DNA of 64,000 bases, from assembly GCA_024244705.1 (NCBI GenBank), contig JAAEOK010000056.1:16161-80160 (forward strand), given 5' to 3'. Position 1 is the stretch's first letter, and every line of letters starts with the position of its first letter. The notes below the pieces were generated by a model. The model had not been told where the DNA came from. It did not search any database and saw only the letters and a program-made list of their open reading frames with translations. The stretch comes from Alphaproteobacteria bacterium (lineage in GTDB: Bacteria; Pseudomonadota; Alphaproteobacteria; JAAEOK01). Shown here piece by piece: positions 52,375-62,917 of the stretch. The position numbers and the translations under genes were made by a program.

Positions 52375-53493
52375 ATGGAAAGCGTAGCATATCGGACGAT
52401 CGCCGGCCCCCTACCGCGGCGCGCCCTGCGCGCGCTCACCGTCAACCGTTGGCTCGTCGCCGGCGTGCTTGCTTATGCATTGTTGACTGTGCTGACGACC
52501 CGCGGCCTCGGGCTCGCCGATCCGTTCGCTATCGCCTTCGATGCCGCGCTTCGCGACTACATCATGCGGCTGGTCATTCTGTTCGCGCTGATCGGCGCCG
52601 CTTTCGTCCTTGGTCATGTCCTCCATGTCGTGTTGTTCGAGCGACCGGAGCAGCCGTTGATGGTGCTGCGCGAAAGTTTCTTCACCGTCCATAGAATGCC
52701 GGAACGGATCGTCACCGGGTTACCGGTCCTGCTGCTGCTACCGGTTTGCCTGGCCCTATTTTCCGCACTCAAGGTGCTGATTCCGGCAATCCATCCCTTC
52801 GACTGGGACGCCGCGTTCATCGCCTGGGATCGGTGGCTCCATGGCGGCGTCGATCCGTGGCAGATCCTGCAGCCGCTGCTCGGCTACCCATTCGCCACCC
52901 ACATCGTCGATATCCTCTATACGCTGTGGTTCTTCGTGCTTTTCCTGTGCGCTTTCGTGATGGCCTTCAAGCTGCGGGGACGCCGTCTGCGCATGCAGTT
53001 TTTCCTCACCCTGCTGATTACCTGGGCCGTGCTCGGCAATGGGATGGCGGCGGCCTTCGCGTCGGTCGGGCCGTGCTTCTACGGCCTACTCACCGGCGCA
53101 CCCGATCCGTTCGCCCCGTTGATGGCCTATCTCCACCACGTCGACGGGCGTTATCCGCTCGCCGCGGTGCAGATTCAGGAGGTGTTGTGGCAGGCTCACG
53201 AGATGAAGGAAATCGCCTTCGGACGCGGCATCTCGGCGATGCCGAGCATCCACGTTTCGACCGCTCTGCTGTTCTTCCTGTTGTGGCGGCGGATGAGCCG
53301 GCTGATGGGCGCGGCGATGGGCGTCTTCTTCCTGGCAATCCTGCTCGGATCGGTCCATCTCGGCTATCACTACGCCATCGACGGCTATGTCTCGATCGTT
53401 CTGACGGTTGCGATCTGGTGGGGCGTCGGGTTCGTTCTCGATCGCGATCGCGGCCTCGACGACGAGCCTGAGGTGCCGGCCGTAAGCCGCTAG
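52375..53493 (+). CDS. PAP2/Aur1-type multi-pass membrane protein, paralogue 2
   Basis: A 372-residue protein of the same architecture, starting 12 bp after paralogue 1. Conserved shared blocks include FIAWDRWLHGG, WAVLGNGMAAAFASVGP, AMPSIHVSTALLF and LGSVHLGYHYAIDGYVSI. Helices and the His/His-Asp site are intact in both copies, so both may be active. They end in similar RDRGLD-type tails. The pair probably came from a tandem duplication; differing lipid substrates would explain its retention. Confidence 0.85.
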   Translation: MESVAYRTIAGPLPRRALRALTVNRWLVAGVLAYALLTVLTTRGLGLADPFAIAFDAALRDYIMRLVILFALIGAAFVLGHVLHVVLFERPEQPLMVLRESFFTVHRMPERIVTGLPVLLLLPVCLALFSALKVLIPAIHPFDWDAAFIAWDRWLHGGVDPWQILQPLLGYPFATHIVDILYTLWFFVLFLCAFVMAFKLRGRRLRMQFFLTLLITWAVLGNGMAAAFASVGPCFYGLLTGAPDPFAPLMAYLHHVDGRYPLAAVQIQEVLWQAHEMKEIAFGRGISAMPSIHVSTALLFFLLWRRMSRLMGAAMGVFFLAILLGSVHLGYHYAIDGYVSIVLTVAIWWGVGFVLDRDRGLDDEPEVPAVSR

Positions 53494-53502
53494 GCGGCTA
53501 TT

Positions 53503-55761
53503 TTAGAATCGCGGCTCGTAACCGTCCAAGGTGTCGTAGGGCTTGGGCCACGGCAGCTCCACCCCCTGTTGGGTCGCCGCATGGCGTGTCCAATAGGGGT
53601 CATAGAGGTGGGCCCGCGCCATGACGCATAGATCGGCGCGGCCGGCGGCGAGGATGCTGTTGACGTCCTCGAAGGTCGAGATACTGCCCACGGTCATCGT
53701 CGGAATTTCGGCTTCGAGCCGCACCCGGTCGGAAAACGGCGTTTGGAACAACCGGCCGTAGACCGGTTCCTGGTCGGCGACCACCTGTCCCGCCGAGACG
53801 TCGATGATGTCGCAGCCATGACCCTTGAGCGCTGCGGCGACCGCCACCGCGTCGTCGGGCGAGAAGCCGTCGGGGCGCCAATCGGTCGCCGACAAGCGCA
53901 CCGATATCGGCTTGCCCTCGGGCCATGCCGCGCGCACCGCGTCGAACACTTCGAGCGGATAGCGCAGCCTGTTTTCCAGGCTGCCGCCATAGGCGTCGTC
54001 GCGCCGATTGGTGAGCGGCGACAGAAATGTCGACAGCAGGTAGCCATGGGCGAAATGCAGCTCGACGATATCGAAACCGGCGGCCTCCGCCATCCGCGCG
54101 GCGCGCACGAAATCGTCGCGCACCGCATCCATGTCCTCGCGGGTCATTTGGCGCGGCGCCTGGTTCCGCGGCGTATAGGGAATCGCCGACGGCGCCATCA
54201 CCGGCCACGGATCCTCGTGGGGTTCGAGCGGCAGGTCGTTGCCCTCCCAGCCGAGACGGGTCGACGCCTTGCGCCCGGCGTGGGCCAGCTGCATGCCGAT
54301 GCGCGCCGCGCTGTGCCGTTGCACGAAGTCGACGACCCGCGCCCAGGCGGCGACGTGCTCGTCCTTGTACATTCCGGCGCAGCCATGGGAGATCCGCCCC
54401 TCGCGGCTGACATCGGTCATCTCGGTCATGACCAGTCCGGCGCCGCCGATGGCGCGGCTGCCGAGATGGACCAGGTGCCAATCGTCGATAGTGCCGTCCG
54501 CCGCCGAATACTGGCACATGGAGGAAACCACGATGCGGTTGGGAACGATCATGTCGCGCAGCCGAAACGGCGTGAACATGGGCGGTGGCGGCGGGTCGGT
54601 CGTGACATTGACGCCGCTCTGGTTGGCGGCGCGCGCGGCGTACCAGGAATCGATCGAACGGACGTAGGCGGGATCGCGCAGGCGAAGGTTCTCATGACTG
54701 ATGCGTAGCGAGCGCGTCAACAGGCTGAAGCCGAATTGAATCGGCTCGAGACGGTCGTAGTAGCGCTCGGCTTCTTCGAACCATTGCAGGCTGACCTGGG
54801 CGGCGCGCTGCGTGCTCTCCACATCCGGGCGCCGCGCCGTTTCGTAAGCGTCGAGCGCCGCCGGGATGGTGTCGCAACTTTGCATCGCATCCGACAACGC
54901 GATCGAGTCCTCCATTGCCAGCTTGGTACCCGATCCGATCGAGAAATGGGCGGTATGCACGGCATCGCCCATGAGTACGATGTTGTCGTGGTGCCAATGG
55001 CGGTTGCGGATGGTGGGGAATTGCCGCCAATGGGAACGGTTCTTGATCAGCCCGTGGCCGTCGAGCTCGTCGGCGAAAAGCTTCTCGGCATAGGCCATCG
55101 TCCGCTCCTCGTCTTCCACGGTGAGGCCGCTGCGGGCGAAGGTATCGGCGGTGCATTCGAGGATGAATGTCGAGTAGCCGGGCTTGTAGCGATAGGCATG
55201 AACCCGCCACAGCCCATGCTCGTTCTCCTTGAAGATGAAGGTGAAGGCCGGAAATTCCTTGGTCGTACCGAGCCACACGAAGCGGTTCGAGCGCCAATCG
55301 ATGTCGGGCTCGAAGGCGTCGGCATACCTGTCGCGGATCGCGCTGTTGACGCCGTCGGCGGCGAGGATGAGGTCGCAATCGCCGAATTGATCGAGGTCGG
55401 TGATCTCGGTCTCGAAATGGAGCCTGACGCCGAGATGGGCGCACCGGCTCTGCAGGATGTTGAGCAGCGTCTTGCGGTCGAAGCCGCTGAACCCGTGACC
55501 GGTGGAGCTCAACACCTGGCTTTTGAAATGGATGTCGATGTCGTCCCAATGGGCGAATTGGTCGACGATCTGCCGGTAGGTTTCGGCGTCGGCGTCGAGA
55601 AAGTTGCCCAGCGTCTCGTCGGAGAAGACGACCCCGAACCCGAACGTATCGTCGGCACGGTTGCGCTCGTAGACGTCGATGTCGGCGGCCGGATTGGCTT
55701 TCTTCATCAGGATCGAGAAGTAGAGCCCGGCGGCACCGCCGCCGATGCTGGCGATTTTCAT
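53503..55761 (-). CDS. abmG: 2-aminobenzoyl-CoA monooxygenase/reductase-type fusion
   Basis: A 752-residue two-domain flavoprotein. Residues 1 to about 385 are a class A FAD monooxygenase ([18 protein letters not shown] at the N-terminus, [34 protein letters not shown]). Residues about 392-752 are an old-yellow-enzyme NADH:flavin oxidoreductase ([50 protein letters not shown]). This fusion is that of Azoarcus 2-aminobenzoyl-CoA monooxygenase/reductase, which hydroxylates and reduces the ring of anthraniloyl-CoA. Databases also name it salicylyl-CoA 5-hydroxylase/oxidoreductase. The neighbouring CoA ligase supports a CoA-thioester substrate. Confidence 0.88.
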   Translation of the reverse strand: MKIASIGGGAAGLYFSILMKKANPAADIDVYERNRADDTFGFGVVFSDETLGNFLDADAETYRQIVDQFAHWDDIDIHFKSQVLSSTGHGFSGFDRKTLLNILQSRCAHLGVRLHFETEITDLDQFGDCDLILAADGVNSAIRDRYADAFEPDIDWRSNRFVWLGTTKEFPAFTFIFKENEHGLWRVHAYRYKPGYSTFILECTADTFARSGLTVEDEERTMAYAEKLFADELDGHGLIKNRSHWRQFPTIRNRHWHHDNIVLMGDAVHTAHFSIGSGTKLAMEDSIALSDAMQSCDTIPAALDAYETARRPDVESTQRAAQVSLQWFEEAERYYDRLEPIQFGFSLLTRSLRISHENLRLRDPAYVRSIDSWYAARAANQSGVNVTTDPPPPPMFTPFRLRDMIVPNRIVVSSMCQYSAADGTIDDWHLVHLGSRAIGGAGLVMTEMTDVSREGRISHGCAGMYKDEHVAAWARVVDFVQRHSAARIGMQLAHAGRKASTRLGWEGNDLPLEPHEDPWPVMAPSAIPYTPRNQAPRQMTREDMDAVRDDFVRAARMAEAAGFDIVELHFAHGYLLSTFLSPLTNRRDDAYGGSLENRLRYPLEVFDAVRAAWPEGKPISVRLSATDWRPDGFSPDDAVAVAAALKGHGCDIIDVSAGQVVADQEPVYGRLFQTPFSDRVRLEAEIPTMTVGSISTFEDVNSILAAGRADLCVMARAHLYDPYWTRHAATQQGVELPWPKPYDTLDGYEPRF

Positions 55762-55774
55762 GACCGTTCCTTAT

Positions 55775-57460
55775 CTATTCCAACGACTGGGTATTCGGCT
55801 CGGACGCGCGCAGCCGAAAGCGCTGCAGTTTCCCGGTTTCGGTGCGGGGGAGCGCGTCGACGAACGCGATCTGCCGCGGATACTTGTAGGGTGCGATCTC
55901 GCCCTTGACGAAATCCTGCAATTCCTTGACCGCCTCGGGGCCATCCTGGCGGGGATCGCGTAGGACCACGAAGGCCTTGACGATCTGGCCCCGTTCCGGA
56001 TCGGGCGCCGCAACTACCGCGCATTCCTTGACCTTCGGATGGTCGAGCAGAACGTCCTCGACCTCCGGCCCGGAGATGTTGTAACCGGCGGAAATGATCA
56101 TGTCGTCGGCGCGCGCTTGATACCAGAAATAGCCGTCCTCGTCGGCCTTATAGATGTCCCCCGGCAGGTTCCAGCCGTCCTTCACATAGACCTGCTGGCG
56201 CTCGGCGTTGTCGAGGTACTTGCACGCCGTCGGTCCCCGCACCGCCAAATTCCCGAGTTCTCCGGGCGGCCGCGGGTTACCCTCGTCATCGACGATGCGG
56301 GCCTCGTAGCCGGGAATCGCCTTGCCCGTCGCGCCGGGACGGATATTCGCGCCGGCGGCGGAGACGAAGATGTGGATCATTTCGGTGGAGCCGAGCCCGT
56401 CGATGATCTTCAAGCCGGTCGCCCGGTGCCACGCCTCGAAAGTTGGCAACGGCAACGTCTCCCCGGCCGAAACGCACTTGGTCAGGCTCGACAGGTCGCG
56501 GTAACCGATCCCATCCAGAAGCGCCCGGTACATCGTCGGCGCGGTGTAGAGCGCGGTACAGCGGTAGGTTTCGATGGCGTCGAACAACGCCTCCGGCGAC
56601 GGCCTCTCAACGAAGGCGACCGAGGCGCCGAAGCGCATCGGGAAACAGAGCAGCGCGCCCAGCCCGAAGGTGAAGGCCAGCGGCGGCGAGCCGGTGTAGA
56701 TCTCATCGGCGGAGCCGTCGAAGACATGGCGCGCGAAGGTGTCGCACATCGCCAGCACATCGCGATGATAGTGCATGGCGCCCTTGGGCCGGCCGGTCGT
56801 GCCCGAGGTGAAGGCGATCAGGGCGACGTCGTCGGCCGCCGTATCGACATTGTCGAACCGGGGCTCGGCCTTCGCCATCGCCGCATCCAAATCCGCCGCC
56901 GCGTCCTCGCCCGCCCCGGTGTTGGAGAAGAACGAAAGCCGCTTCAGGATCGGCGCCCGTTCCCGCGCGTCGACCATCTCGTCGCGGAACCGGACATCGC
57001 AGAGCGCCAGTTCGATATGCGCGCGCTCGGCCACGTAGGCGAGCTCGCGTCCGCGCAGCAGGGGCATCGTGGCGACACAGACCCCCCCCGCCTTGAGGAC
57101 CGCGAACCAACACGCCGCCATCATCGGATTGTTGGGCCCGCGGAGGAGCACGCGGTTGCCGGGGACGAGGCCGAATTGGTCGACGAGAACGCGTGCGATA
57201 CGGTCGGCCCGGTCCTTCAACTGACCATAGCTCCAATCGGCGCCGGGGAAATGAAACACGCGGCGGGCGCCGCGGCCGGCGGCGACCTGGACGTCGAGCA
57301 GCTCGACGGCGGCATTCATGCGATTGGGATAGGCGGCGAGTTCCGGCACCGCGCTGAAATCGACCGTCGCCTGAAGTTCCGGCGGCGGCAGATTGTCGCG
57401 CGCGAAGGTATCGACATGGGCGGTTTTCGGGTCACCGGGGATAAAGGGGTTCCGGGTCAT
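55775..57460 (-). CDS. abmA: Benzoate-CoA ligase family protein (2-aminobenzoate-CoA ligase type)
   Basis: A 561-residue AMP-forming acyl-CoA ligase: the P-loop IAFTSGTTGRPKGAMH, DGLGSTEMIHIFVSA, the hinge region YQARADDMIISAGYNISGPE and the C-terminal Lys in PRTETGKLQRFRLR. It belongs to the benzoate/2-aminobenzoate-CoA ligase subfamily by overall features. It would activate the aromatic acid for the next enzyme, AbmG, 13 bp downstream. The ATG at 57460 shares one base with the upstream stop, fixing the start. Confidence 0.88.
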   Translation of the reverse strand: MTRNPFIPGDPKTAHVDTFARDNLPPPELQATVDFSAVPELAAYPNRMNAAVELLDVQVAAGRGARRVFHFPGADWSYGQLKDRADRIARVLVDQFGLVPGNRVLLRGPNNPMMAACWFAVLKAGGVCVATMPLLRGRELAYVAERAHIELALCDVRFRDEMVDARERAPILKRLSFFSNTGAGEDAAADLDAAMAKAEPRFDNVDTAADDVALIAFTSGTTGRPKGAMHYHRDVLAMCDTFARHVFDGSADEIYTGSPPLAFTFGLGALLCFPMRFGASVAFVERPSPEALFDAIETYRCTALYTAPTMYRALLDGIGYRDLSSLTKCVSAGETLPLPTFEAWHRATGLKIIDGLGSTEMIHIFVSAAGANIRPGATGKAIPGYEARIVDDEGNPRPPGELGNLAVRGPTACKYLDNAERQQVYVKDGWNLPGDIYKADEDGYFWYQARADDMIISAGYNISGPEVEDVLLDHPKVKECAVVAAPDPERGQIVKAFVVLRDPRQDGPEAVKELQDFVKGEIAPYKYPRQIAFVDALPRTETGKLQRFRLRASEPNTQSLE

Positions 57461-58926
57461 CACGCCGCATCCTCGGCCGGCTCCCACAACGGCGCCGTCA
57501 TCCGGCGCTTGCCGTCCGGGGTCATCCGAATGCCGGGCTCGTCGAGCCGGGTCCGGTCCCACAACTTGCAGGTCACCGGCACATGCTTCTGGTCCAGCGC
57601 CTCGCAGTAGTTGGTATATTCGCAAACCACCGCCTCGCCACCGCGGCCCAGCCGCACCTTGAGGAACCAGTCCGGATCGGCGAGGGTCTGGCGCGCCAGA
57701 CCGACGATGTCGGCATGGCCCCCGGTCAAGATATCTTCGGCCTGAAGAAAGCCATGGATGCCCCCGGTGACGACGACGGGCGTGGCGAAACCGGCGTCGC
57801 GGACAGCGGTGCGAATCCGCGTCACCGGCTCGACGTTGCGACCGAACGGCCCGCGTTCATCGGAAACGAATTGCGGCATGCATTCATAGCCGCTGGGACC
57901 GGTATAGGGATACGCCGCTTGGCCAACCTTGGGCTGGGCGGCGTCCTCGAACCTGCCGCCCCGCGAGGTCGACAGAAAATCCATCCCGGCGCGGGCGAAT
58001 TCGACGGCATGGTGGGCGCTGTCCTCGACCGTGCTGCCGCCGGCTACGCAATCCTCGGAAAGAAACCGGCAGCCGATAGCGAAATCGGCTCCCACCGTCT
58101 CGCGGACGCGACGGAAGACCTCCAAAGGCAAGCGCACGCGGTTCTCGATGCTGCCGCCGTAGCGGTCGTCGCGGTCGTTCAAGCGCGACAGCAGCGAGGC
58201 CATCGTATAGGCGTGGGCATAGTGAAGCTCGACGCCGTCGAACCCGGCTTCGCGGGCGCGCCGCGCCGCCGCAGCGAAGAGGTCGGGCAACACCGCCGGC
58301 AGATTGTCGATGTGCGGCAGATGTGTATCGGTCACATGCTCGCGGTATCCGTAGCGCAATCCTTCGAGTTCGCGGGTGTCCAAGACGTCTTCCAGCGCGT
58401 CGGGATCGAGCGCCAGCAAGTGCGCGCGGATTCTGTCTTCGGGCCAGTCCTCGGCGCCCAGGCGGCGGCGGTGGCGGTCGGTGATCGCGAGGTAGCGGCC
58501 GAAGAACTTCTCGGGCTCGGGCCGCCGCCGGATGGCCAGGAAATCGATCAACTGGATGAAGAGCCGGGTCTCGCCACCGCTGGCAATCCGCACCCGTTCG
58601 ACCAAATCACGGAGACCGGGAATGAACCTGTCATCACCGATACGCAACAGCGGCCCGCTCGGAATGTCCCGGATTCCGGTCGCCTCGCAGACGATGGCGC
58701 CGGGACGGCCGCGGGCGAGCCGTTCGTACCACTCGATGGCCTCGGGGGTGACGAAACCGTCTGCGGTTGCCCGCCACGGCACCATCGCCGGTACCCACGT
58801 GCTCTGCGCGAGCCGGATTGGGCCAACGGAAATCGGTTGAAACAGGCGCGAGGCCTCGGCCTCTTCGCGGGTCGGCCACGGCCCCGGATCGGGTTGCCAT
58901 TTGATACGTTCGGGAGGGCGCCACAT
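57460..58926 (-). CDS. Old yellow enzyme-type NADH:flavin oxidoreductase
   Basis: A 488-residue TIM-barrel flavoprotein of the OYE family. It has the FMN and substrate residues in ELHYAHAYTMASLLSRLNDR (the HYAHAY substrate motif) with RDDRYGGSIENRVRLPLEVF, VVVTGGI and DIVGLARQTLADPD near the end. The C-terminal EYTNYCEAL may relate to the Fe-S or cofactor tail of larger homologues but lacks a full Cys cluster. It is located between the CoA ligase and the acyl-CoA dehydrogenase genes. It may catalyse another reductive ring step in the pathway; the substrate is unknown. Confidence 0.85.
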   Translation of the reverse strand: MWRPPERIKWQPDPGPWPTREEAEASRLFQPISVGPIRLAQSTWVPAMVPWRATADGFVTPEAIEWYERLARGRPGAIVCEATGIRDIPSGPLLRIGDDRFIPGLRDLVERVRIASGGETRLFIQLIDFLAIRRRPEPEKFFGRYLAITDRHRRRLGAEDWPEDRIRAHLLALDPDALEDVLDTRELEGLRYGYREHVTDTHLPHIDNLPAVLPDLFAAAARRAREAGFDGVELHYAHAYTMASLLSRLNDRDDRYGGSIENRVRLPLEVFRRVRETVGADFAIGCRFLSEDCVAGGSTVEDSAHHAVEFARAGMDFLSTSRGGRFEDAAQPKVGQAAYPYTGPSGYECMPQFVSDERGPFGRNVEPVTRIRTAVRDAGFATPVVVTGGIHGFLQAEDILTGGHADIVGLARQTLADPDWFLKVRLGRGGEAVVCEYTNYCEALDQKHVPVTCKLWDRTRLDEPGIRMTPDGKRRMTAPLWEPAEDAA

Positions 58927-58932
58927 GGTCGG

Positions 58933-60108
58933 TCAGCCCCCTTCGGCGGCGGCCAGTGTCCGCGCCGCGATGACCAGCTGCTGGATTTCGCTGGTGCCTT
59001 CGTAGATGCGCAGCGCGCGGATATCGCGATACAGCTGCTCGACCTTGGTCCCGCGCACGACGCCGTCACCGCCGAAGATCTGCACCGCCTGGTCGATGAC
59101 CTCCTGTGCCGATTCGGTGGCGTAGAGCTTGGCCATCGACGCCTCGCGCGTGACCCGTCCCTGGAACCGGTCCTTGGTCCAGGCGGCACGATAGACGAGC
59201 AGGGCGGCGGCATCGATCTTGACCGCCATGTCGGCGATCTTTTGCTGGGTGATCTGAAAATCGGCCAACCGCTGGCCGAAAACCTCGCGCGACTGGACGC
59301 GGGCAAGCGCTTCATCGAGGGCGCGACGGGCAAAACCGAGACCGGCGGCGGCGACCGTCGAGCGGAACATGTCGAGCGTCGCCATGGCGACCTTGAACCC
59401 CTGCCCCGCCTCTCCGATCAGGCAATCCGCATCGATGCGGCAGTCTTCGAACTTCAGCGTCGCCAGCGGATGGGGCGCGATGACCTCGATGCGCTCGGCG
59501 ATCGACAGGCCCGGGGTATCGGCATCGACGATGAACGCGGACAGGCCCTTGGCGCCCGGCGCTTCGCCGGTGCGCGCGAAAACGACGTAGTGATCGGCGA
59601 TGCCGCCGTTCGATATCCAAGTCTTCTCGCCATCGAGAACAAAGCCATTGCCCTTCGGTGTCGCGGTGGTGGCGAGGGCGGCGACATCGGAGCCGGCGGC
59701 CTTTTCCGAGAGCGCGAAGGCGGCGATCGCGGCACCGGCGGCGACCGGCGGTAAATACCGCTCCTTCAGGTTTTCGCTGCCGAACAGCGAGATCGAGGCG
59801 CTGCCCAGTCCCTGCATGGCGAAGGCGAAGTCGGCGAGCCCATCCACATAGGCGAGCATTTCGCGTATCAGGCATAAGCTTCGCGCGTCGAGACCCTCGG
59901 CCACGCCGCCATAGGCGCGCGGCACCGCATAACGCAAGAAGCCCGCGGCACCGAGGCGCGTCACCAGATCACGCGTCGCGGCATCGATGTCGGCGGCCTC
60001 ACCGTTGTCGATATCGGTGGCACTCGCCAGCCAGGCATGCAGGTCGCCGGCGAGGGCGCGATGCGTCTCGTCGAGGAAAGGCCAGTCGAGAAAGGAACGA
60101 TCCGCCAT
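58933..60108 (-). CDS. Acyl-CoA dehydrogenase
   Basis: A 391-residue acyl-CoA dehydrogenase: [56 protein letters not shown] and the catalytic-base region [20 protein letters not shown]. The start ATG at 60108 shares one base with the enoyl-CoA hydratase stop (TGATG). In the context of aminobenzoyl-CoA degradation it would oxidise a ring or ring-opened CoA thioester. The same family does fatty acid beta-oxidation, so the role is inferred from the cluster. Confidence 0.93.
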   Translation of the reverse strand: MADRSFLDWPFLDETHRALAGDLHAWLASATDIDNGEAADIDAATRDLVTRLGAAGFLRYAVPRAYGGVAEGLDARSLCLIREMLAYVDGLADFAFAMQGLGSASISLFGSENLKERYLPPVAAGAAIAAFALSEKAAGSDVAALATTATPKGNGFVLDGEKTWISNGGIADHYVVFARTGEAPGAKGLSAFIVDADTPGLSIAERIEVIAPHPLATLKFEDCRIDADCLIGEAGQGFKVAMATLDMFRSTVAAAGLGFARRALDEALARVQSREVFGQRLADFQITQQKIADMAVKIDAAALLVYRAAWTKDRFQGRVTREASMAKLYATESAQEVIDQAVQIFGGDGVVRGTKVEQLYRDIRALRIYEGTSEIQQLVIAARTLAAAEGG

Positions 60109-60929
60109 CAATTGCCCTCGAAGACCGGTTTTTCTTTTTTGACGAAGGCGTGGTAGGCGCGCTCGAAGTCGTTCGTTTGCATGCAGATCGCCTGCGCCTG
60201 GGCCTCGGCCTCGATGAATTCGTCGAGACCCATGTTCCATTCCTTGTTGAGCATGGTCTTGGTGATGCCGTGGGCGAAGGAGGGGCCATCGGCGAGCCGG
60301 CGGGCCATCGCCAAGGCCGTCTCCTCCAGGTCAGCGGGCTCGCAGAGCCCGTTGTAAAATCCGAAATTGAGAGCCTCCTGGCCGCCCATGGCGCGGCCGG
60401 TATAGAGCAGCTCCGCGGCCCGCCCCTGGCCGATGATCCGCGGCAGCATGGCGCAGGCGCCCATGTCGCAGCCGGCCAGCCCAACACGGGTGAACAGGAA
60501 AGCGACCTTGCTGTCCGGCGTTCCGTACCGAAGGTCGCTGGCCATGGCGATACAGGCGCCGGCCCCGGCGCAGATACCGTCGATGGCCGAGACTACCGGC
60601 TGTGGACAGTCGCGCATGGCCTTGATCAGGTCCCCGGTCATGCGGGTAAATGCGAGTAAGCCGTTCATCTCCATCGACACCAGCGGTCCGATGATTTCGT
60701 GGACGTCGCCGCCGGAGCAAAAGTTGCCGCCCTCGCCCGAAACAACGACCGCCTTGACGTCTTCGACATAGACCAGGGCGCGAAAGGTATCACGCAGTTC
60801 GGCATAGCTTTCGAAGGTCAGGGGATTCTTTCGTTCGGGGCGATTCAAGGTGATCCGCGCGACCTTGCCCGCGACCTCGAGGGCGTAATGGTCGGGCGCG
60901 AAGTCGGCGGCCTTGGTGCCGGTGATCAT
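60108..60929 (-). CDS. Enoyl-CoA hydratase/isomerase family protein
   Basis: A 273-residue crotonase: [16 protein letters not shown], the oxyanion hole [17 protein letters not shown] and the second oxyanion/catalytic loop [21 protein letters not shown]. The ATG at 60929 has a GAGGAG ribosome site; its start overlaps the MarR stop by 4 nt. The catalytic Glu pair is not obvious, and Cys and Asp residues ([13 protein letters not shown]) occupy the usual position. It is one of two different crotonases in the cluster and would hydrate or cleave a ring intermediate. Confidence 0.92.
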   Translation of the reverse strand: MITGTKAADFAPDHYALEVAGKVARITLNRPERKNPLTFESYAELRDTFRALVYVEDVKAVVVSGEGGNFCSGGDVHEIIGPLVSMEMNGLLAFTRMTGDLIKAMRDCPQPVVSAIDGICAGAGACIAMASDLRYGTPDSKVAFLFTRVGLAGCDMGACAMLPRIIGQGRAAELLYTGRAMGGQEALNFGFYNGLCEPADLEETALAMARRLADGPSFAHGITKTMLNKEWNMGLDEFIEAEAQAQAICMQTNDFERAYHAFVKKEKPVFEGN

Positions 60930-61459
60930 GACGGATCTCCTCGGTGAGGCTGAGTTTTCTCGGAATCGTTTTCGGTCACGGACCGTTTGAGCCCGGCCAG
61001 AAGATCGAACAGCGTCGACATGTCGTTCGCCGACAGGCCCTCGAACATGGCTTCGACCCAGCGATGGTGGACCGGCAGCATGGACAGCAGTGTGTCCTCG
61101 CCGGCGGCGGTCAGGCGCACGACCTGCGACCGCCGGTCGCCGGGCGCCGATTGCCGTTCGACCAGGCCCTCGCCGACCAGCCGCTCGATCATCCCGGTGA
61201 CATTGCCGTTGCTGACCATCAGCCGGCGCGACAACTCGCCCATGGTCAGCCCGTCCGGCGCGCGCTGCAATTGTGCGAGAAGGTCGAACCGCGGCAGGGT
61301 GATGCCGAATTCCTGGCGCAAGTTCTGGCGGATTCGCTGCTCGACCAGATTGGTGCAGGTGAGCAGCCGCAGCCACACGCGAATCTCGACCAGGTCCGAT
61401 GTGTTGAGGGCGGTTTCGAGGTCGCCGCCGTCGTCCATCTGCAGAGGCACGGCCTTCAC
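60926..61459 (-). CDS. MarR family transcriptional regulator
   Basis: A 177-residue MarR-type winged-helix repressor: the helix-turn-helix [25 protein letters not shown], then the wing [20 protein letters not shown]. The GTG at 61459 overlaps the SDR stop (GTGA) and has GAGGTG 8 nt upstream; the ATG at 61438 is an alternative. Such regulators in aromatic catabolism clusters usually respond to the CoA thioester or acid. A palindrome in the divergent promoter between the SDR and ridA genes is its likely target. It is encoded inside the operon it may control. Confidence 0.9.
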   Translation of the reverse strand: MKAVPLQMDDGGDLETALNTSDLVEIRVWLRLLTCTNLVEQRIRQNLRQEFGITLPRFDLLAQLQRAPDGLTMGELSRRLMVSNGNVTGMIERLVGEGLVERQSAPGDRRSQVVRLTAAGEDTLLSMLPVHHRWVEAMFEGLSANDMSTLFDLLAGLKRSVTENDSEKTQPHRGDPS

Positions 61460-62277
61460 TTCATCACCTCGCCACCATCGATGATCACGGTTTGGCCATT
61501 GACGGCGGCCGATTCCGGGAGGCAGAGCCAACCGACCGCGGCAGCGACTTCGCCGGCTTGGACGAGACGGCCCTGCGGATTGGTGGCGGCCAGTTGCGCC
61601 CGCGCGTCGGCCTCGCTGCGGCCGGTCTTGGCCACGATATTGGTGATCGCACCGGCGACGAGGTCGGTGTCGGTGAAACCGGGACAGACCGCGTTGGCGG
61701 TGACGCCGGTCTTGGCGAGTTCGAGCGCGAGCGAGCGCGTCAGGCCGACCACCGCATGCTTGGCGGCACAATAGGCGCTGGTATAGCGGTATCCGGTGAC
61801 CCCGGCGGTCGACGCGATATTGACGATGCGGCCGAAGCCGGCCTCGATCATCGCCGGCAGCACCAGTTGGGTGCAGCGGAAGGTGCCGACCAGGTTGATC
61901 TCCATCATGCGATGCAGCAAGGCCTCGTCGGTCCTGGCGAAAGGCGCGCTTTCGGAGGCGCCGGCGTTGTTGACCAGAATGGCGGGCGGTCCCAAACGGG
62001 CGACCGCGTCGCCGATGGCCGTCGAAAGGGCTTCGGCATCGGTGATATCGGCGACCACGGCGTGGGTGTCGACGCCATGGACGGTCTCAATTTCTGCCTG
62101 CCTCGAGCGCAACCGGTCAACGTCCCGGCCGAGCATCGACAGCGCCGCCCCCATGCCGGCGAGCCGGTCGGCGATGGCCGCGCCGATACCACGGCTGGCG
62201 CCGGTCACCAGCGCGTGGCGACCGGTCAGGACCCGGGTCGTCGGGGAGATTGTGCTTTCGGTCTCGGGCGTTTGCAT
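61456..62277 (-). CDS. Short-chain dehydrogenase/reductase
   Basis: A 273-residue SDR with [16 protein letters not shown] (cofactor), [11 protein letters not shown] and the Ser/Tyr/Lys site in [26 protein letters not shown]. It is close in pattern to 3-hydroxyacyl-CoA dehydrogenase-type SDRs. The ATG at 62277 is preferred over the GTG at 62304. It is the first gene of the minus-strand abm-type operon and divergent from ridA. It probably oxidises a hydroxyacyl-CoA intermediate; that is inference from the cluster. Confidence 0.92.
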   Translation of the reverse strand: MQTPETESTISPTTRVLTGRHALVTGASRGIGAAIADRLAGMGAALSMLGRDVDRLRSRQAEIETVHGVDTHAVVADITDAEALSTAIGDAVARLGPPAILVNNAGASESAPFARTDEALLHRMMEINLVGTFRCTQLVLPAMIEAGFGRIVNIASTAGVTGYRYTSAYCAAKHAVVGLTRSLALELAKTGVTANAVCPGFTDTDLVAGAITNIVAKTGRSEADARAQLAATNPQGRLVQAGEVAAAVGWLCLPESAAVNGQTVIIDGGEVMK

Positions 62278-62354
62278 CACTGGGTCCGTCGGTCGGCCGG
62301 TCACGGCGTGGCGGTCGCGGCAGTCCTGAAAGCAGGTCGCTGTCCTTCCAATAT

Positions 62355-62372
62355 TATTTTAAGTTTAAAATA
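62355..62372. promoter_or_regulatory. 18-bp AT-rich palindrome (MarR operator candidate)
   Basis: tattttaa-gt-ttaaaata has perfect 8-bp arms around two central bases. It lies between the divergent SDR (78 bp away) and ridA (96 bp away) genes in a region far more AT-rich than the surroundings. MarR dimers bind such palindromes, and a marR gene lies in the adjacent operon. Confidence 0.65.
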
Positions 62373-62467
62373 TCTTCCCTGTCGGATGCAATAGGGTTAT
62401 ACAGGCGATCGCCGCACCGCCCGACGAGCGGCCTACATACGCCGACGATATTGGAGGAAAACACGCC

Positions 62468-62857
62468 ATGAACATTGTCCTACCGCCGGGTTGGCCCCGC
62501 CCCAAAGGGTTCAGCAACGCCGTCGTCGCCGAGGGACGGATGGTCTTCATCGCCGGCCAGGTCGGCTGGACCCCCGAGGAACGGTTCGAGAGCGACGACT
62601 TCGCCGACCAGACCAAACAGGCGCTGCTCAATATCAAGGCTTTGGTCGAGGCGGCCGGCGGCTCGACCGCCGACCTCGTCCGCCTGACCTGGTACGTGAC
62701 CGACAAGCAGGACTATCTTTCGAACCTGCGCGCCGTCGGTGCCGCCTACCGCGAGGTCATCGGTGCGCACTACCCGGCGATGGCGCTGGTCCAGGTCGTC
62801 GCCCTGGTCGAGGACCGGGCCAAGGTTGAGATCGAAGCGACGGCGGTGATCGGATAG
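62468..62857 (+). CDS. RidA family protein (enamine/imine deaminase)
   Basis: A 129-residue Rid family (YjgF/YER057c/UK114) protein: FSNAVVAEGRMVFIAGQVGW, QTKQALLNIKALVEAAGGS and the AHYPAMALVQVVALVED C-terminal strand. The arginine that contacts the substrate carboxylate in RidA (R105 in E. coli) is not clearly conserved: the position reads HYPAMALVQV. This suggests a Rid subgroup with other substrates. In a 2-aminobenzoyl-CoA pathway it may hydrolyse the enamine formed after ring reduction, which is inferred. Confidence 0.9.
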   Translation: MNIVLPPGWPRPKGFSNAVVAEGRMVFIAGQVGWTPEERFESDDFADQTKQALLNIKALVEAAGGSTADLVRLTWYVTDKQDYLSNLRAVGAAYREVIGAHYPAMALVQVVALVEDRAKVEIEATAVIG

Positions 62858-62917
62858 GCAAACGGCAGCAGGCACGGGAGCGTCAAATCAACCGATATTA
62901 GGAGCGCGGCGTCGACA

